Virus record (IMG/VR): IMGVR_UViG_3300030419_008158
Coordinates: 186,001 to 250,000 of that record
DNA from: a virus
DNA length: 64,000 bases
Strand: one strand, 5' to 3'
The notes beneath the pieces are model-generated. The model was not told the DNA's origin, did not search any database, and was given only the letters and a program-made list of their open reading frames with translations. Position numbers and translations under genes: made by a program. Positions 35,025-43,770 of the stretch are shown in pieces. Position 1 is the first letter of the stretch, and each line of letters begins with the position of its first letter.

Positions 35025-36182
35025 TTATAATCCTATAAAGATAACGTCGCCTGACGAGTTGTACTCTCTTGCCAAGGACGCCCAGACTCGCTTAGCTTCT
35101 GGTGAAGTTCCTGACCCTATTGTGCAGTGATGTGCTCCAATAAACACACCACCCGATGATCTAGAGTATTCTACTGCCTTGTCAATAAAGGCTTTGTAGA
35201 TTTGCTTACCGTATCCCTTGCCTCTGTTTTCAGGGTTGTTGATCCAGGCATTGTCAACATCATAGAATTTTGGTCGGAATACCGCTTGTCCTATCTCTAC
35301 TTCTTCGTACTGACCAGTTTCTTCGTTTTTAACAATGTCGGTTCTTGGTTTTGCGTTCGCTACATACTTCTTTTCTGCATCGAGATATTCAGGTGTCTTC
35401 ATTAGAGCGTCAACATCTGATTGGCACTCTTTGAATCCAAGGTTTGACCCTCCTTGAGCATATCCGATGTTAGGTAGATCAACACGAAAGTAGTAGCTGT
35501 CACCTCTGTGCTTGAACGTAGCAGCCTCTGTCAAGGTTGCTGTGTATCTACTGTCACCTTCATATATGAACTGATCTACGTGATTAAAGCTTAAACCTTG
35601 AGCTGCGCCAAGAATTTCAACTTCAGCCATGCATTCGTTTCTGGCACCACCTGCAAGATCTGAACCACTCCAGCTGGGTAATTCATCTTCTAAATCAGGA
35701 ATCCAAAACCCGTAATCCTCAAGATCGTCAATCAAAAGCTCACTTACACCAATTGATTCAATGTCTTCTTCTTCTAGATCTCGAATGTCTCTAATGTCGT
35801 TGTCGATCATGTGCTTGACAATCTTTACGATTGACGCGCGGTCAAAACAAACACTCGAGTCCATAACGTCTCTGAAAAATCCGTATCCTTTGTCGAAGAA
35901 GGTCGACTTGGAAAGCAAATCATCGAACAGCTCTTCATCGTAGTCCAGCTTTTCGAAGTAGAAGTTCTTCAGTGCAGATTCTGAAACCATGCCGAGAGTA
36001 TCTTCACCGTTGAACAAGAATAGTACCCTGGAATAATCTTCTGCTGCAGTTCTTAACATATCACCGATATCGAACGATGTGCCGCTTTCGTATTCTGGCT
36101 GGATGTCAACTACGACAAGACTACCCTTTGATCCTTGCTCTTGCTCGAGTAAAACCCTTATATATTCACGCAGCAGCTTCAT
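35025..36182 (-). CDS. Tagged protein with C-terminal GNAT acetyltransferase domain
   Basis: 385 aa. The tag MKLLREYIRVLLEQ is followed by a domain starting LVVVDIQPEYESG, which recalls the first strand of isochorismatase-like hydrolases. A helical acidic middle part follows. The C-terminal GNAT-like domain (from about 210) contains the acetyl-CoA loop RGKGYGKQIYKAF. TSPEAKRVWASL, a pattern shared with the GNAT gene downstream, lies near the end. If injected, it could acetylate a host protein. The N-domain identity is uncertain. Confidence 0.7.
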   Translation of the reverse strand: MKLLREYIRVLLEQEQGSKGSLVVVDIQPEYESGTSFDIGDMLRTAAEDYSRVLFLFNGEDTLGMVSESALKNFYFEKLDYDEELFDDLLSKSTFFDKGYGFFRDVMDSSVCFDRASIVKIVKHMIDNDIRDIRDLEEEDIESIGVSELLIDDLEDYGFWIPDLEDELPSWSGSDLAGGARNECMAEVEILGAAQGLSFNHVDQFIYEGDSRYTATLTEAATFKHRGDSYYFRVDLPNIGYAQGGSNLGFKECQSDVDALMKTPEYLDAEKKYVANAKPRTDIVKNEETGQYEEVEIGQAVFRPKFYDVDNAWINNPENRGKGYGKQIYKAFIDKAVEYSRSSGGVFIGAHHCTIGSGTSPEAKRVWASLAREYNSSGDVIFIGL

Positions 36183-36775
36183 GATATCACCAGCTTTCCT
36201 GCAGCCTCAAGCGCACTCATTGTTGTGGGTGGCTTTGTGTATCTCTTGCTAAGGGGTGATCCCTGAAAGTCAACGACCTTTGGCATACCTGCGCTGCTTC
36301 GTCCGACTGTGGATGCATGTTGCTCGCAGTTATCTTCTTCTTCCGGTGTAATGGTGTTTTGCAAGTCATCAAGCTGGACGCTTTGTACGTCACTACGGTT
36401 TGACAGATAATAATCCCAGACTTCTCTTGCGGACGGTGAGACGTGATCACGATCGGAGACTAAGCCCCCACCGTTTTGAGTCGCCCATTCCATCATTACA
36501 TCATATAGCATAGGGCCCCAGCCCTGGGAGGCATGTGATATTACAACTTCCCAGGCACCGCCGCACGGATGAGCAGGCTTCCTGACAGCTATTTTTCCAC
36601 CGATTGGAGCTGTCGAATGAATATAGGTTCCGTAGTCAGGGTTTTTCACAACATAGCGAACTACAGCATGATCACCCTTGTTTAGGACCTCTACAAACAC
36701 GTCTTCTGGTAAATCAGCAGGCCCTTTAGCAGCCTCGGTCAGCAGTTCTCTTATGTACTCGCGGAGTAGGTTCAT
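36179..36775 (-). CDS. Tagged GNAT-like acetyltransferase
   Basis: 198 aa. Tag MNLLREYIRELLTEA. A GNAT-like core follows: WEVVISHASQGWGPMLYDVM, with a Q-G-W-G-P acetyl-CoA loop, and LVSDRDHVSPSAREVWDYYL. The last 60 residues look disordered. Overlaps both neighbours by 4 nt. Known GNATs acetylate proteins, antibiotics or small amines; the target is unknown. Confidence 0.7.
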   Translation of the reverse strand: MNLLREYIRELLTEAAKGPADLPEDVFVEVLNKGDHAVVRYVVKNPDYGTYIHSTAPIGGKIAVRKPAHPCGGAWEVVISHASQGWGPMLYDVMMEWATQNGGGLVSDRDHVSPSAREVWDYYLSNRSDVQSVQLDDLQNTITPEEEDNCEQHASTVGRSSAGMPKVVDFQGSPLSKRYTKPPTTMSALEAAGKLVIS

Positions 36776-37557
36776 CGCCCTGTTATCTCCTTCGCCTGCT
36801 CAAGCGTTTTAATGTTCCAGCCTTCGGGATTTAGATCATACTTTGGGTGCAGACCTTGCATCACTAAGTCCAGCCAATACTCCCACAGCTCACCAGATTT
36901 TTCCTGAAGCTGGTTGCGTGATATACGGATTGGTATCATCTCATCCAGCAAAGTGGCAGCTTTAGCTCTGTGGTGACCGTCTGAAAACATGAGAGATCCA
37001 TCAGCATAAACTCGGACATCCAGGGGTTCCCTTATCCCACCAGCAAAATGTTTTTCAGCCCAGGCGAGTTGCTCTTCCTTGGGCAGCTTGCGAAAGTTTT
37101 GCCAATACCACTCGGTCCGGTACTCACCTGTATCTGTGTCTAAAATCTTGGCGGGTACCATCAACTGTTGGCCGGCTGTTTCAAGAAGCACAGACTCTTG
37201 CATCGTCCATGGGCCAGCCTGACCGCTTTTCAAACAGTTGACCATTGTCTCTTCGGCTGTGTATTCGTTATGAATTTCTGGTTGGAATATGTCGTAATAC
37301 GTTTCTCTGTCAATCCCACCTGGTTTTGTGTCGTGGGTCTGCCAGTCAAATATCATATCACCTTTTTCAACCCAGGCATGAAGATAACTCTCGCCGCTAA
37401 ACTTATCAGTCACCCTACCATGAACAACCTTGAACCTGGTTAGGTCTGAGAATTCTTCTTGAGAAGAACCCTGAGCCATCTTGACAGCATGCGGATAGCA
37501 CTGGCCTATCGCAGTCTCAATCAGCAGACCTCTTATGTACTCGCGGAGCAGGTTCAT
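36772..37557 (-). CDS. Tagged protein: possible papain-like domain plus ParB-like domain
   Basis: 261 aa. Tag MNLLREYIRGLLIET. Residues 18-75 hold QCYPHAVKMAQ, YLHAWVEKGD and MIFDWQ: C20, H60 and D71 are in the order of a papain/transglutaminase-type triad. Residues 175-210 (PLDVRVYADGSLMFSDGHHR) carry the G-H-H-R motif of ParB/Srx-like nucleotide-binding domains. Overlaps the next gene by 4 nt. Both assignments are by motif only. Confidence 0.6.
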   Translation of the reverse strand: MNLLREYIRGLLIETAIGQCYPHAVKMAQGSSQEEFSDLTRFKVVHGRVTDKFSGESYLHAWVEKGDMIFDWQTHDTKPGGIDRETYYDIFQPEIHNEYTAEETMVNCLKSGQAGPWTMQESVLLETAGQQLMVPAKILDTDTGEYRTEWYWQNFRKLPKEEQLAWAEKHFAGGIREPLDVRVYADGSLMFSDGHHRAKAATLLDEMIPIRISRNQLQEKSGELWEYWLDLVMQGLHPKYDLNPEGWNIKTLEQAKEITGR

Positions 37558-38801
37558 TAGTCTTCGCCCTTTGATACTGTCGTGTCATTATATTTCTTTT
37601 TCATCCAATTTGACAACGCTTTTGTCACGTCTATCTGAGACAGTCTTGTGTCGTCCGGAAACGATTTTAGGTTGTTGAGATAATCTTTAAAAAATAAATT
37701 CTCAACAGCATCATCGAGAACTCTAGACACATCATCATCAACGTCTAATGCTGCAAGAGCTCCTGTCTCAGCCTCGTCCGGAAGCTTGTACGCATTTTTC
37801 GCAGCCATGGCAAGATTTTTTGCTGTTGCGAAACCTGGAATCATACCCTGGATTTCATCAACGACGATATCGGTTACTGTAGCAGCCAGTCCCTTGGCAC
37901 CCTCCTTACCCTGCTTCTTAAGCTGAGCGTATTTGATCACCGCTCTTAGGTCGCCAACTGTCTTAACATCGTTAATTGACGTCATCTTTTTCTTTTGTTT
38001 TTTCTCTACAAGAATTTTCTGTAACAGCGCTTCCCTTATGTAACTTCTTATGATTGATTCATTCATGTACTTCTTGAGAAGGTCAATAAGCTCCTTGTCT
38101 TTACCCCTTGGTTGTTTACCAAGGTAGGGGACGACTAGTCCTTTTCTATCCCGCGGACCCTTGACCACCTCTGCAGGGCCCTCCTGTGCGTACTCATCTT
38201 CAAATTTTGTTAGGGCTTTCTTGATCTCTTCTTGGGACATCATCTTGATCGCAGCTTCGGGATGATTGGTCGATCTAAGTCCTGAAATGCTAGATGCGCC
38301 GTCCTCATGTTTGTGCGCGCCACGAATACCTTTTTTTTGTTTCGCGCTGTAATAAGAAGAGTCAACCGAGTCCCACAGCTCGTCTTTATCCATGGTCTTG
38401 CCCAAGAATTCTATCTCATCCCCAGCCTCTTCCCACACCTCTTGTGATATGAGAACTTCTGACCCTGTATCAAACCGGTTCACTCCTCCCGATTTTTCGA
38501 TGACCCAGTGCGGAACTTTGTAGGCATACACGTTACCGCTAACACCATGATTCCAGGCGATATCTGTTGGGTTGGGTGTTAGAAACACACCGGATTTAAC
38601 GGGACCCTCTATCCAGTCTCTGGACCAGCCTTCCTCTCCTTTTGCACCCCAGCGCTCGGCCGGTTTTGGTGAAGCGGGGCGTTTGCCGATATGATAAAGT
38701 GTACGCTTGTCCTTCTGGCCTCGAATCGATTTTTCAGATAGAATATCTCTTATATGTTTTCGAATCAAATCCACTTTAAAGTTCCTAAAAGCATATTTCA
38801 C
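37557..38801 (-). CDS. Tagged protein with ART-like N-domain and internal second tag
   Basis: 414 aa. The tag lies slightly inside (VDLIRKHIRDILSEK, 10-24). TLYHIGKRP (34-42), GVFLTPNPTDIAW (71-83) and SEVLISQEVW (114-123) are in the order Y-H...F-L-T...E expected of an ADP-ribosyltransferase-like fold. A second tag is at about 246-265 (MNESIIRSYIREALLQKILV). It is followed by a helical domain that ends with an acidic segment (ALDVDDDVSRVLDDAVENLF) and a basic C-terminus. Probably two tagged proteins fused. Confidence 0.6.
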   Translation of the reverse strand: MKYAFRNFKVDLIRKHIRDILSEKSIRGQKDKRTLYHIGKRPASPKPAERWGAKGEEGWSRDWIEGPVKSGVFLTPNPTDIAWNHGVSGNVYAYKVPHWVIEKSGGVNRFDTGSEVLISQEVWEEAGDEIEFLGKTMDKDELWDSVDSSYYSAKQKKGIRGAHKHEDGASSISGLRSTNHPEAAIKMMSQEEIKKALTKFEDEYAQEGPAEVVKGPRDRKGLVVPYLGKQPRGKDKELIDLLKKYMNESIIRSYIREALLQKILVEKKQKKKMTSINDVKTVGDLRAVIKYAQLKKQGKEGAKGLAATVTDIVVDEIQGMIPGFATAKNLAMAAKNAYKLPDEAETGALAALDVDDDVSRVLDDAVENLFFKDYLNNLKSFPDDTRLSQIDVTKALSNWMKKKYNDTTVSKGED

Positions 38802-40041
38802 TACTCATAACATCTTCTAAATAACCAAATGTATTTTCTGGTTTACCGTTCAAATCAAAAGTCATTCCGGAGGTCGCATCAGCAAGAGGCTCCCATCCGC
38901 CGGTTATGTCTTTGCTCATGTTGTCTATGAAAGCGTACAGCTTTATATCATCAATTGATTCGAGCATCATCAATAGCTTTTCCTGTGTTATCGTACTGTT
39001 AGTATTGTATGACTTACCGACTTTTGATGCAGGAATTAGAAAACTTTGTCCAGGCTCATCAGTAAAAACTATGACAATTTTTTTGCTATTCGCTCGCCAG
39101 TCCACATAAAACTCATCAAGAGGCGGATCGGACTCATCTATTACATTGCCCACCCATACAGGCCATAAAAGCTCTTCCCACTGGTATGGCAAAAAAGCAG
39201 ATATATTTCTTAGAGATAAATAAAGTGCGTCATATAACATCTCATACTGCCCTATCATGTCATATGTTGTTACGTCACCTAGCACATCCTGAAATTCCCC
39301 TATTGCTTGCAGGTTACTAGCCAAGTACAGAAAATTATGTTTTCCTGGCGTGTCGCCGGCGTTTTTAGGGCCCACAATAAGTGCCCACTTTACATGACTT
39401 GATTCTTTATACTTTTCAGAGAAAGCACTTGCAAGTGCATAGACAGATTCAATTTCTGGTAACATAGATGCAGACAAATCAAGTATGATCAGTACGTCGA
39501 CGTCTTCTTTTTCACACTCATCGTAAACGCTAATACTTGAGTCTTCTTCAGGGTCAGAAAGTGCGTCTTCAGGTTGCTCTGCTGCGATGTCTTTGACGTC
39601 TTTTTCTTCTCTTTCACCTTGTGTAAAGCTTCCCTTGCAGAGACCCTCTTCTAAGTACCCTTTAACGCAGTATGTTGTATAAAAACCTTCGTTTCCGTCT
39701 TCTGTGACGCAAGGCTTTTCGCCCAAATTATAGTGGTGAGGATCACACTCTAGAAACTCTTTGCACTCACTCATACTCAACACTATCGGCGGGTCCACAC
39801 AGACATCTTTTGTAATCTCAATTCTCATTAGAGGTCCACTAACACCAGGGCAAAAATAATATTCTGTTCTTATACATAGTTTCTCGTATTCTTCTTGAGA
39901 ATCAACTATTATAATTTCGCTGGTGTCGTTGTCATAATTCACATGTGTATGGTAGACAGGGTTTTCCATAAACCATTCCGAACAACTTACGTTGGTAAAA
40001 GACAGCAATATCATCGCAAGAAGTATTAGTGTGTGTTTCAT
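38785..40041 (-). CDS. Exported VWA-domain (lipo)protein
   Basis: 418 aa. Signal peptide MKHTLILLAMILLSFTNVSC; C20 could be a lipid anchor, though the -3 residue is unusual. A cysteine-rich region spans 55-135 and an acidic linker 140-175. The VWA domain starts at DVLIILDLSASM (about 182-193), with MIDAS D-x-S-x-S, and includes IVIVFTDEPG. Cell-surface VWA lipoproteins of this style are frequent in Deltaproteobacteria-type genomes, so the gene is probably host-derived. It sits inside the tagged operon but has no tag. Confidence 0.75.
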   Translation of the reverse strand: MKHTLILLAMILLSFTNVSCSEWFMENPVYHTHVNYDNDTSEIIIVDSQEEYEKLCIRTEYYFCPGVSGPLMRIEITKDVCVDPPIVLSMSECKEFLECDPHHYNLGEKPCVTEDGNEGFYTTYCVKGYLEEGLCKGSFTQGEREEKDVKDIAAEQPEDALSDPEEDSSISVYDECEKEDVDVLIILDLSASMLPEIESVYALASAFSEKYKESSHVKWALIVGPKNAGDTPGKHNFLYLASNLQAIGEFQDVLGDVTTYDMIGQYEMLYDALYLSLRNISAFLPYQWEELLWPVWVGNVIDESDPPLDEFYVDWRANSKKIVIVFTDEPGQSFLIPASKVGKSYNTNSTITQEKLLMMLESIDDIKLYAFIDNMSKDITGGWEPLADATSGMTFDLNGKPENTFGYLEDVMSSEICF

Positions 40042-40571
40042 GCTTTCACCATCATGGGGCTTTCTTCGTCTTTCAAGAGGATGAGATCGAATTGTGATTC
40101 CTGAGATGCGAATTTATCTTTTCTCTTAATGAAGAGGTATATCGCCGTGATTGGCATAGCGGCACCAGGTTCCATTCTTATTTCGTTTTCGTCCCAGAAC
40201 AGCCGCGGTTCTTGGCCCGCAGTAATTGGATCGTAGCCTTGTCCATCGTCGATAGTAGCCTGAAGGATTACATGAATTGTCTTGCCTCTATTCGAAGCAT
40301 CCCACACATCAGCAAATCTAACAGCAGTATGAAAAGTCTCAGACCACGAAACACCGGTGGATTCATTTTGTAGCTGACCGAGGATTAATCTTGCTCGCTC
40401 GTCGCCGCTGATTTTACCCCTACGGATTGCTGACGCTAATGATGCACTGGGCATTGTAAGCTTCATCCCTCTGTATACGTTTTTCTTGCCCTTTGTGAAG
40501 GATGGTTGTCCGTAAGCTGATGCAATCCTTTCGTTCAATAGAGACCTTATGTATTCGCGGAGAAGTTTCAT
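40038..40571 (-). CDS. Tagged ADP-ribosyltransferase (T4 Alt/ModA-like motifs)
   Basis: 177 aa. Tag MKLLREYIRSLLNER. The R-S-E signature is clear: R34 in VYRGMKL, S75-W-S77 in GVSWSETF, and E128-N-E130 in WDENEIRMEPGA. This is the arginine-specific ART pattern of T4 Alt and ModA, which modify host RNA polymerase. T4 Alt is packed in the head and injected. If the tag is a head-targeting signal, this protein would be an injected effector of the same kind. Overlaps both neighbours by 1-4 nt. Confidence 0.8.
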   Translation of the reverse strand: MKLLREYIRSLLNERIASAYGQPSFTKGKKNVYRGMKLTMPSASLASAIRRGKISGDERARLILGQLQNESTGVSWSETFHTAVRFADVWDASNRGKTIHVILQATIDDGQGYDPITAGQEPRLFWDENEIRMEPGAAMPITAIYLFIKRKDKFASQESQFDLILLKDEESPMMVKA

Positions 40572-40918
40572 TATATCTTACTCAAACTATCCGGCCATTT
40601 TTTCCATGTTCGACTGTCACCGTCAGGCTGAACCATGACGAATTTTCCGCCGCGGCGCACAACAGTCCCCACCTTTAGAGAACCGTTCTTGAGCGTCCAT
40701 TGGACCCGGTCGCCTTTTTTGAATCCGGCCTTTAATTCATTTCGCTTTCGCTTGACTGTGTCAGCCACAGCTGTCCATATGACTCGAAGATCAGCTATTG
40801 GCATCTCTTCCATTTGATCCAAGATAACTTGAACGTTTGGGTTCTGGGCAGGTGGTTCTACGGGAGCATCTGCCGTTTCCTGAATCAATTTTCTTAGTTG
40901 TCTCTTAGTAATTTTCAT
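40571..40918 (-). CDS. Tagged protein with SH3-like domain
   Basis: 115 aa from ATG 40916-40918, which begins MKITKRQLRKLIQET (tag type A, here within the type B operon). A proline-rich linker follows, then a helix (QVILDQMEEMPIADLRVIWT). The last 50 residues (FKKGDRVQWTLKNG, VGTVVRRGGKFVMVQPDG, WPDSLSKI) are a KVGDLV-type domain. It unites the two hallmark sequence families of this genome in one chain. Confidence 0.75.
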   Translation of the reverse strand: MKITKRQLRKLIQETADAPVEPPAQNPNVQVILDQMEEMPIADLRVIWTAVADTVKRKRNELKAGFKKGDRVQWTLKNGSLKVGTVVRRGGKFVMVQPDGDSRTWKKWPDSLSKI

Positions 40919-41730
40919 ACCCAACCCCTCGATGTGAACTCTTTGTGAGTCATGACTTGAATGTCCAGGCCGGCTTCTTCCGCCAGATCCTCCCATTCTT
41001 CTGCTTCTGTTGTATCGGGAACTTTCGGTTCGGTTCGTTCGGAACCCGGGTGCCACTCCGGAGGCAATCTGGTAAGTGGACCATCAGGTACGATCAACGC
41101 CATAGGTGTCCAGTTATCAACCAGCGCCTCATTGTTCTGTGTGCTTCGAAATCCGCCAAAGCTTGGATCCCAGTCTTCTTCATCCAGGACTAGAATCTTG
41201 TACTCTTCATAAGCTTCTGGGTCGTATGTCGATTGAACGCCCTTGTTGATACCAGACTGCTTCTTCATATCCGGGAATACTTCTTCGTATGCCAGTGTTC
41301 CCCCTGTGTAAAGCTGGTCCATATCATTTGCCAAAAGCGTGATATGGCCTTTGATAAGAATGCCATAGTCTCCGAATTTACCTGCACCCTTGATCTCACC
41401 TGGTAGATAAGCTGAAGCTGATAATTCATCCTTGGAGCTAAATGATCCGTCAAGAAAAGCTTTCATCGTCTGAGGGCTTCGAAACCAGTGAACAGTTACC
41501 AAGCTGTCAAGAAACCCGCGATCAGCACTTTTGGCAAACGCCTTCTTGAGATCTCGCCCCTGTGAACGTGCTTGCTTAACTAGTTCAACATGTTCTTCAT
41601 CGGTAGCGTATACACTGGGGGTTGGATTGTTCTCTTTAGTACCTGCTGCGGCGAGATCTTTAGCTAACTGTTTGCGTTTAGCTGCGTCTTCAATCAGCAG
41701 ACCTCTTATGTATTCTCGGAGGATGTTCAT
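40915..41730 (-). CDS. Tagged protein, paralog of the C-terminal half of 32987-35023
   Basis: 271 aa. Tag MNILREYIRGLLIED. The body aligns with residues 425-655 of the 678-aa protein: KKAFAKSADRGFLDSLVTVH, DELSASAYLPGE, YGILIKGHITLLANDMDQLY and NNEALVDNW. H (VHW), S-x-S (LSAS) and E (NEALVDNW) occupy positions reminiscent of ART catalytic motifs. This supports an ADP-ribosyltransferase-like fold but is not proof. Confidence 0.65.
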   Translation of the reverse strand: MNILREYIRGLLIEDAAKRKQLAKDLAAAGTKENNPTPSVYATDEEHVELVKQARSQGRDLKKAFAKSADRGFLDSLVTVHWFRSPQTMKAFLDGSFSSKDELSASAYLPGEIKGAGKFGDYGILIKGHITLLANDMDQLYTGGTLAYEEVFPDMKKQSGINKGVQSTYDPEAYEEYKILVLDEEDWDPSFGGFRSTQNNEALVDNWTPMALIVPDGPLTRLPPEWHPGSERTEPKVPDTTEAEEWEDLAEEAGLDIQVMTHKEFTSRGWV

Positions 41731-41731
41731 T

Positions 41732-43045
41732 TTATGTCTTATCTCCGACTATAGTATCTATCAGCGCTTTTCTTCTGTCCTTATCAGCCCACGCTTTTTG
41801 CGCGTACGGGTCTAGCGAGTGAAGAGGGTCGAAATACAAAAACTTTTTTCCTGGCTTTACGCTGGGTGCTGTGTATACGCTTATCCCAAAATTCCTGTCG
41901 TATCTCTCAAAAGAATGTACGCAACGCTTTCCACCGCCGCCGGGAGCATCGACAACAAACGTGGGTGTGTTAAATCCAGCAGTAACTCCTCGCACACTCT
42001 TCTCAACATCTATCGCAGTCTGAACTGACGTTCTCATATCCTCAGTACCAGCTGTTAGGTCATGAATGTAGACATAGTAAGGCTGGATGTTAATGTAGCT
42101 TAGCTTTTTCACCAATGATATCATGCTGTCGGCAGAGTCGTTCACGTGATTCTGAAATACAGACTGATTTCTGACTTTTACTCCCCTCGAAAATAAAACG
42201 TTCATGGCGTCTTGTGTGATACCCGTAATTTCATTTGAGTGATTGAAATGCGTATGAATACATACCTCTTTGTACTGTTTTCTTGCCTTGCTAGTTATCC
42301 TACACACAGCATCTGTCCACGCTGCGTCTGTCAAGATCTTCATCGGCATAATCGCAAGACCCTTCGTAGCAAATCGGAACCGCCTAATGTGATCAATCTT
42401 TAGAAGCTCTTCACCTAAGTCTTTTACCTGAGAGGCTTTTAAGCGATAAGAATCTCCTCCGGATATCACTACATCCTGAATTTGCTTGTTTTCGCGGAGG
42501 TACTTGAACATATCATTCCACCGATCTCGAGAGGCTTTAATAGATACTTTCTCCGCTGTGTCTGTGTCTCCCCCGACGGCGTATGCCCGAGTGCAGTATC
42601 GACAGTATACAGGGCACGTGTCTAGCGCAAGAAATAGCACCTTATCTTCGTATCGATGAGTCAGACCTTTTACAGGAGAGTCTGCCTGTTCACCCAAGCT
42701 ATCGAAACGTAACATAGGATGATCAGGTTGAAGATGTGAAGCAAGCGTCAGGAATTGTCTTCTGATGGGACAATTGTCAGGATTGTTCCAATTCATCAAC
42801 GAAAGAAGATAAGGCGTAATACGTGTCGTCATCGGTGCTCTTCTAAAACCTTCTTTAGCGTCTTCTAGAAACTTTTTATCCACAAGATCCTGAATTGTAT
42901 TTAGAAGCTTCCTGTGATTTGTAATTGCATTCTTTTCTTGCCACTTATGATCAACAAAAGTGTCATAGTCGATATCCCGCCATGCAGGAATAGCTCTCCA
43001 AAACTCATCGCCTCTGAATTCTGTGCTGTCTGAAAAGACGTTCAT
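41732..43045 (-). CDS. kamA-like: Lysine 2,3-aminomutase-family radical SAM enzyme
   Basis: 437 aa, close to the bacterial enzyme (about 420-440). Radical-SAM cysteines C144, C148 and C151 lie in CPVYCRYCTR. PLP lysine K373 is in DAPGGGGK. D303 (NDSAD context) and D366 (VVDAPG) match the two aspartates that hold the lysine substrate. The enzyme interconverts alpha- and beta-lysine; beta-lysine serves as an osmolyte, and lysylation of EF-P uses a related enzyme lacking the C-terminal part present here. Fe-S carriers encoded 9 kb away could mature it. Very unusual phage cargo. Confidence 0.88.
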   Translation of the reverse strand: MNVFSDSTEFRGDEFWRAIPAWRDIDYDTFVDHKWQEKNAITNHRKLLNTIQDLVDKKFLEDAKEGFRRAPMTTRITPYLLSLMNWNNPDNCPIRRQFLTLASHLQPDHPMLRFDSLGEQADSPVKGLTHRYEDKVLFLALDTCPVYCRYCTRAYAVGGDTDTAEKVSIKASRDRWNDMFKYLRENKQIQDVVISGGDSYRLKASQVKDLGEELLKIDHIRRFRFATKGLAIMPMKILTDAAWTDAVCRITSKARKQYKEVCIHTHFNHSNEITGITQDAMNVLFSRGVKVRNQSVFQNHVNDSADSMISLVKKLSYINIQPYYVYIHDLTAGTEDMRTSVQTAIDVEKSVRGVTAGFNTPTFVVDAPGGGGKRCVHSFERYDRNFGISVYTAPSVKPGKKFLYFDPLHSLDPYAQKAWADKDRRKALIDTIVGDKT

Positions 43046-43770
43046 GCAAAACCTCCAGCGTTAGGATATCTTATCTTTGCATATTTTCTATACTCACTTC
43101 TTATTTTAAGCATAAAGGGATGTAGACTCTCTTCAGAATAACCGTTCGCTTTTCCCGTTTCAAAAATTCTGTACAGCTCATAATCTATCACATCACTCAA
43201 AGGCACCTTGTTGGATTTTGCTCTCTTCATAAACCCAGCAATGTGTGCCTTTACTTCGGCGGGACAAAGATAGTATTCAGCAGCATTTGAAAGTGACTTC
43301 CAAATCACATCAGCTGTGGGTGTCTTTTCTTGACAATCCATAAGTTCCCACGTCTCTTGCCCTGAGTGCTCTAGTTCATGTCTAATAACATCAACTAGCT
43401 CGTCATTAATGTTACTAAGAACTTGATCCGGATAATCTCGAGGCAAAACAAGATTCACACGTAAATCTGACGTCGATCTTTGGGACTGTGATGCTCCTAA
43501 ATCATACTCATAAGCAGCATCTGCGTTGACAGATTGTCCCTCTGTTACATGGATAATCACATCCCTAAGATAATCTATTTCTGTAATTTCCGGTACATTC
43601 TGCAGCCTAAAATAGGCTTCTCCAGTTTGTCTAAAATGCTCTCGAACATCTTCATCTTTTAGAGCACTTAGAACATGGCGCTTTATTATTGTCGTATATC
43701 TATCAAGCTTGCGACCGGTAATCACAGCCTCAAACAGCAAAGAGCTTATATAGTCACGGAGAAGCTTCAT
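43042..43770 (-). CDS. Tagged putative zinc metallopeptidase
   Basis: 242 aa from ATG 43768-43770, beginning with the tag MKLLRDYISSLLFEA. HExxH at 131-135 (HELEH) followed by SGQETWE gives a candidate zinc site. The preceding NDELVDVIR is typical of the helix leading into it. The rest is helical. If delivered into the host with the DNA, it could cleave a host protein; no family assigned. Its end overlaps the KamA start by 4 nt. Confidence 0.7.
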   Translation of the reverse strand: MKLLRDYISSLLFEAVITGRKLDRYTTIIKRHVLSALKDEDVREHFRQTGEAYFRLQNVPEITEIDYLRDVIIHVTEGQSVNADAAYEYDLGASQSQRSTSDLRVNLVLPRDYPDQVLSNINDELVDVIRHELEHSGQETWELMDCQEKTPTADVIWKSLSNAAEYYLCPAEVKAHIAGFMKRAKSNKVPLSDVIDYELYRIFETGKANGYSEESLHPFMLKIRSEYRKYAKIRYPNAGGFA

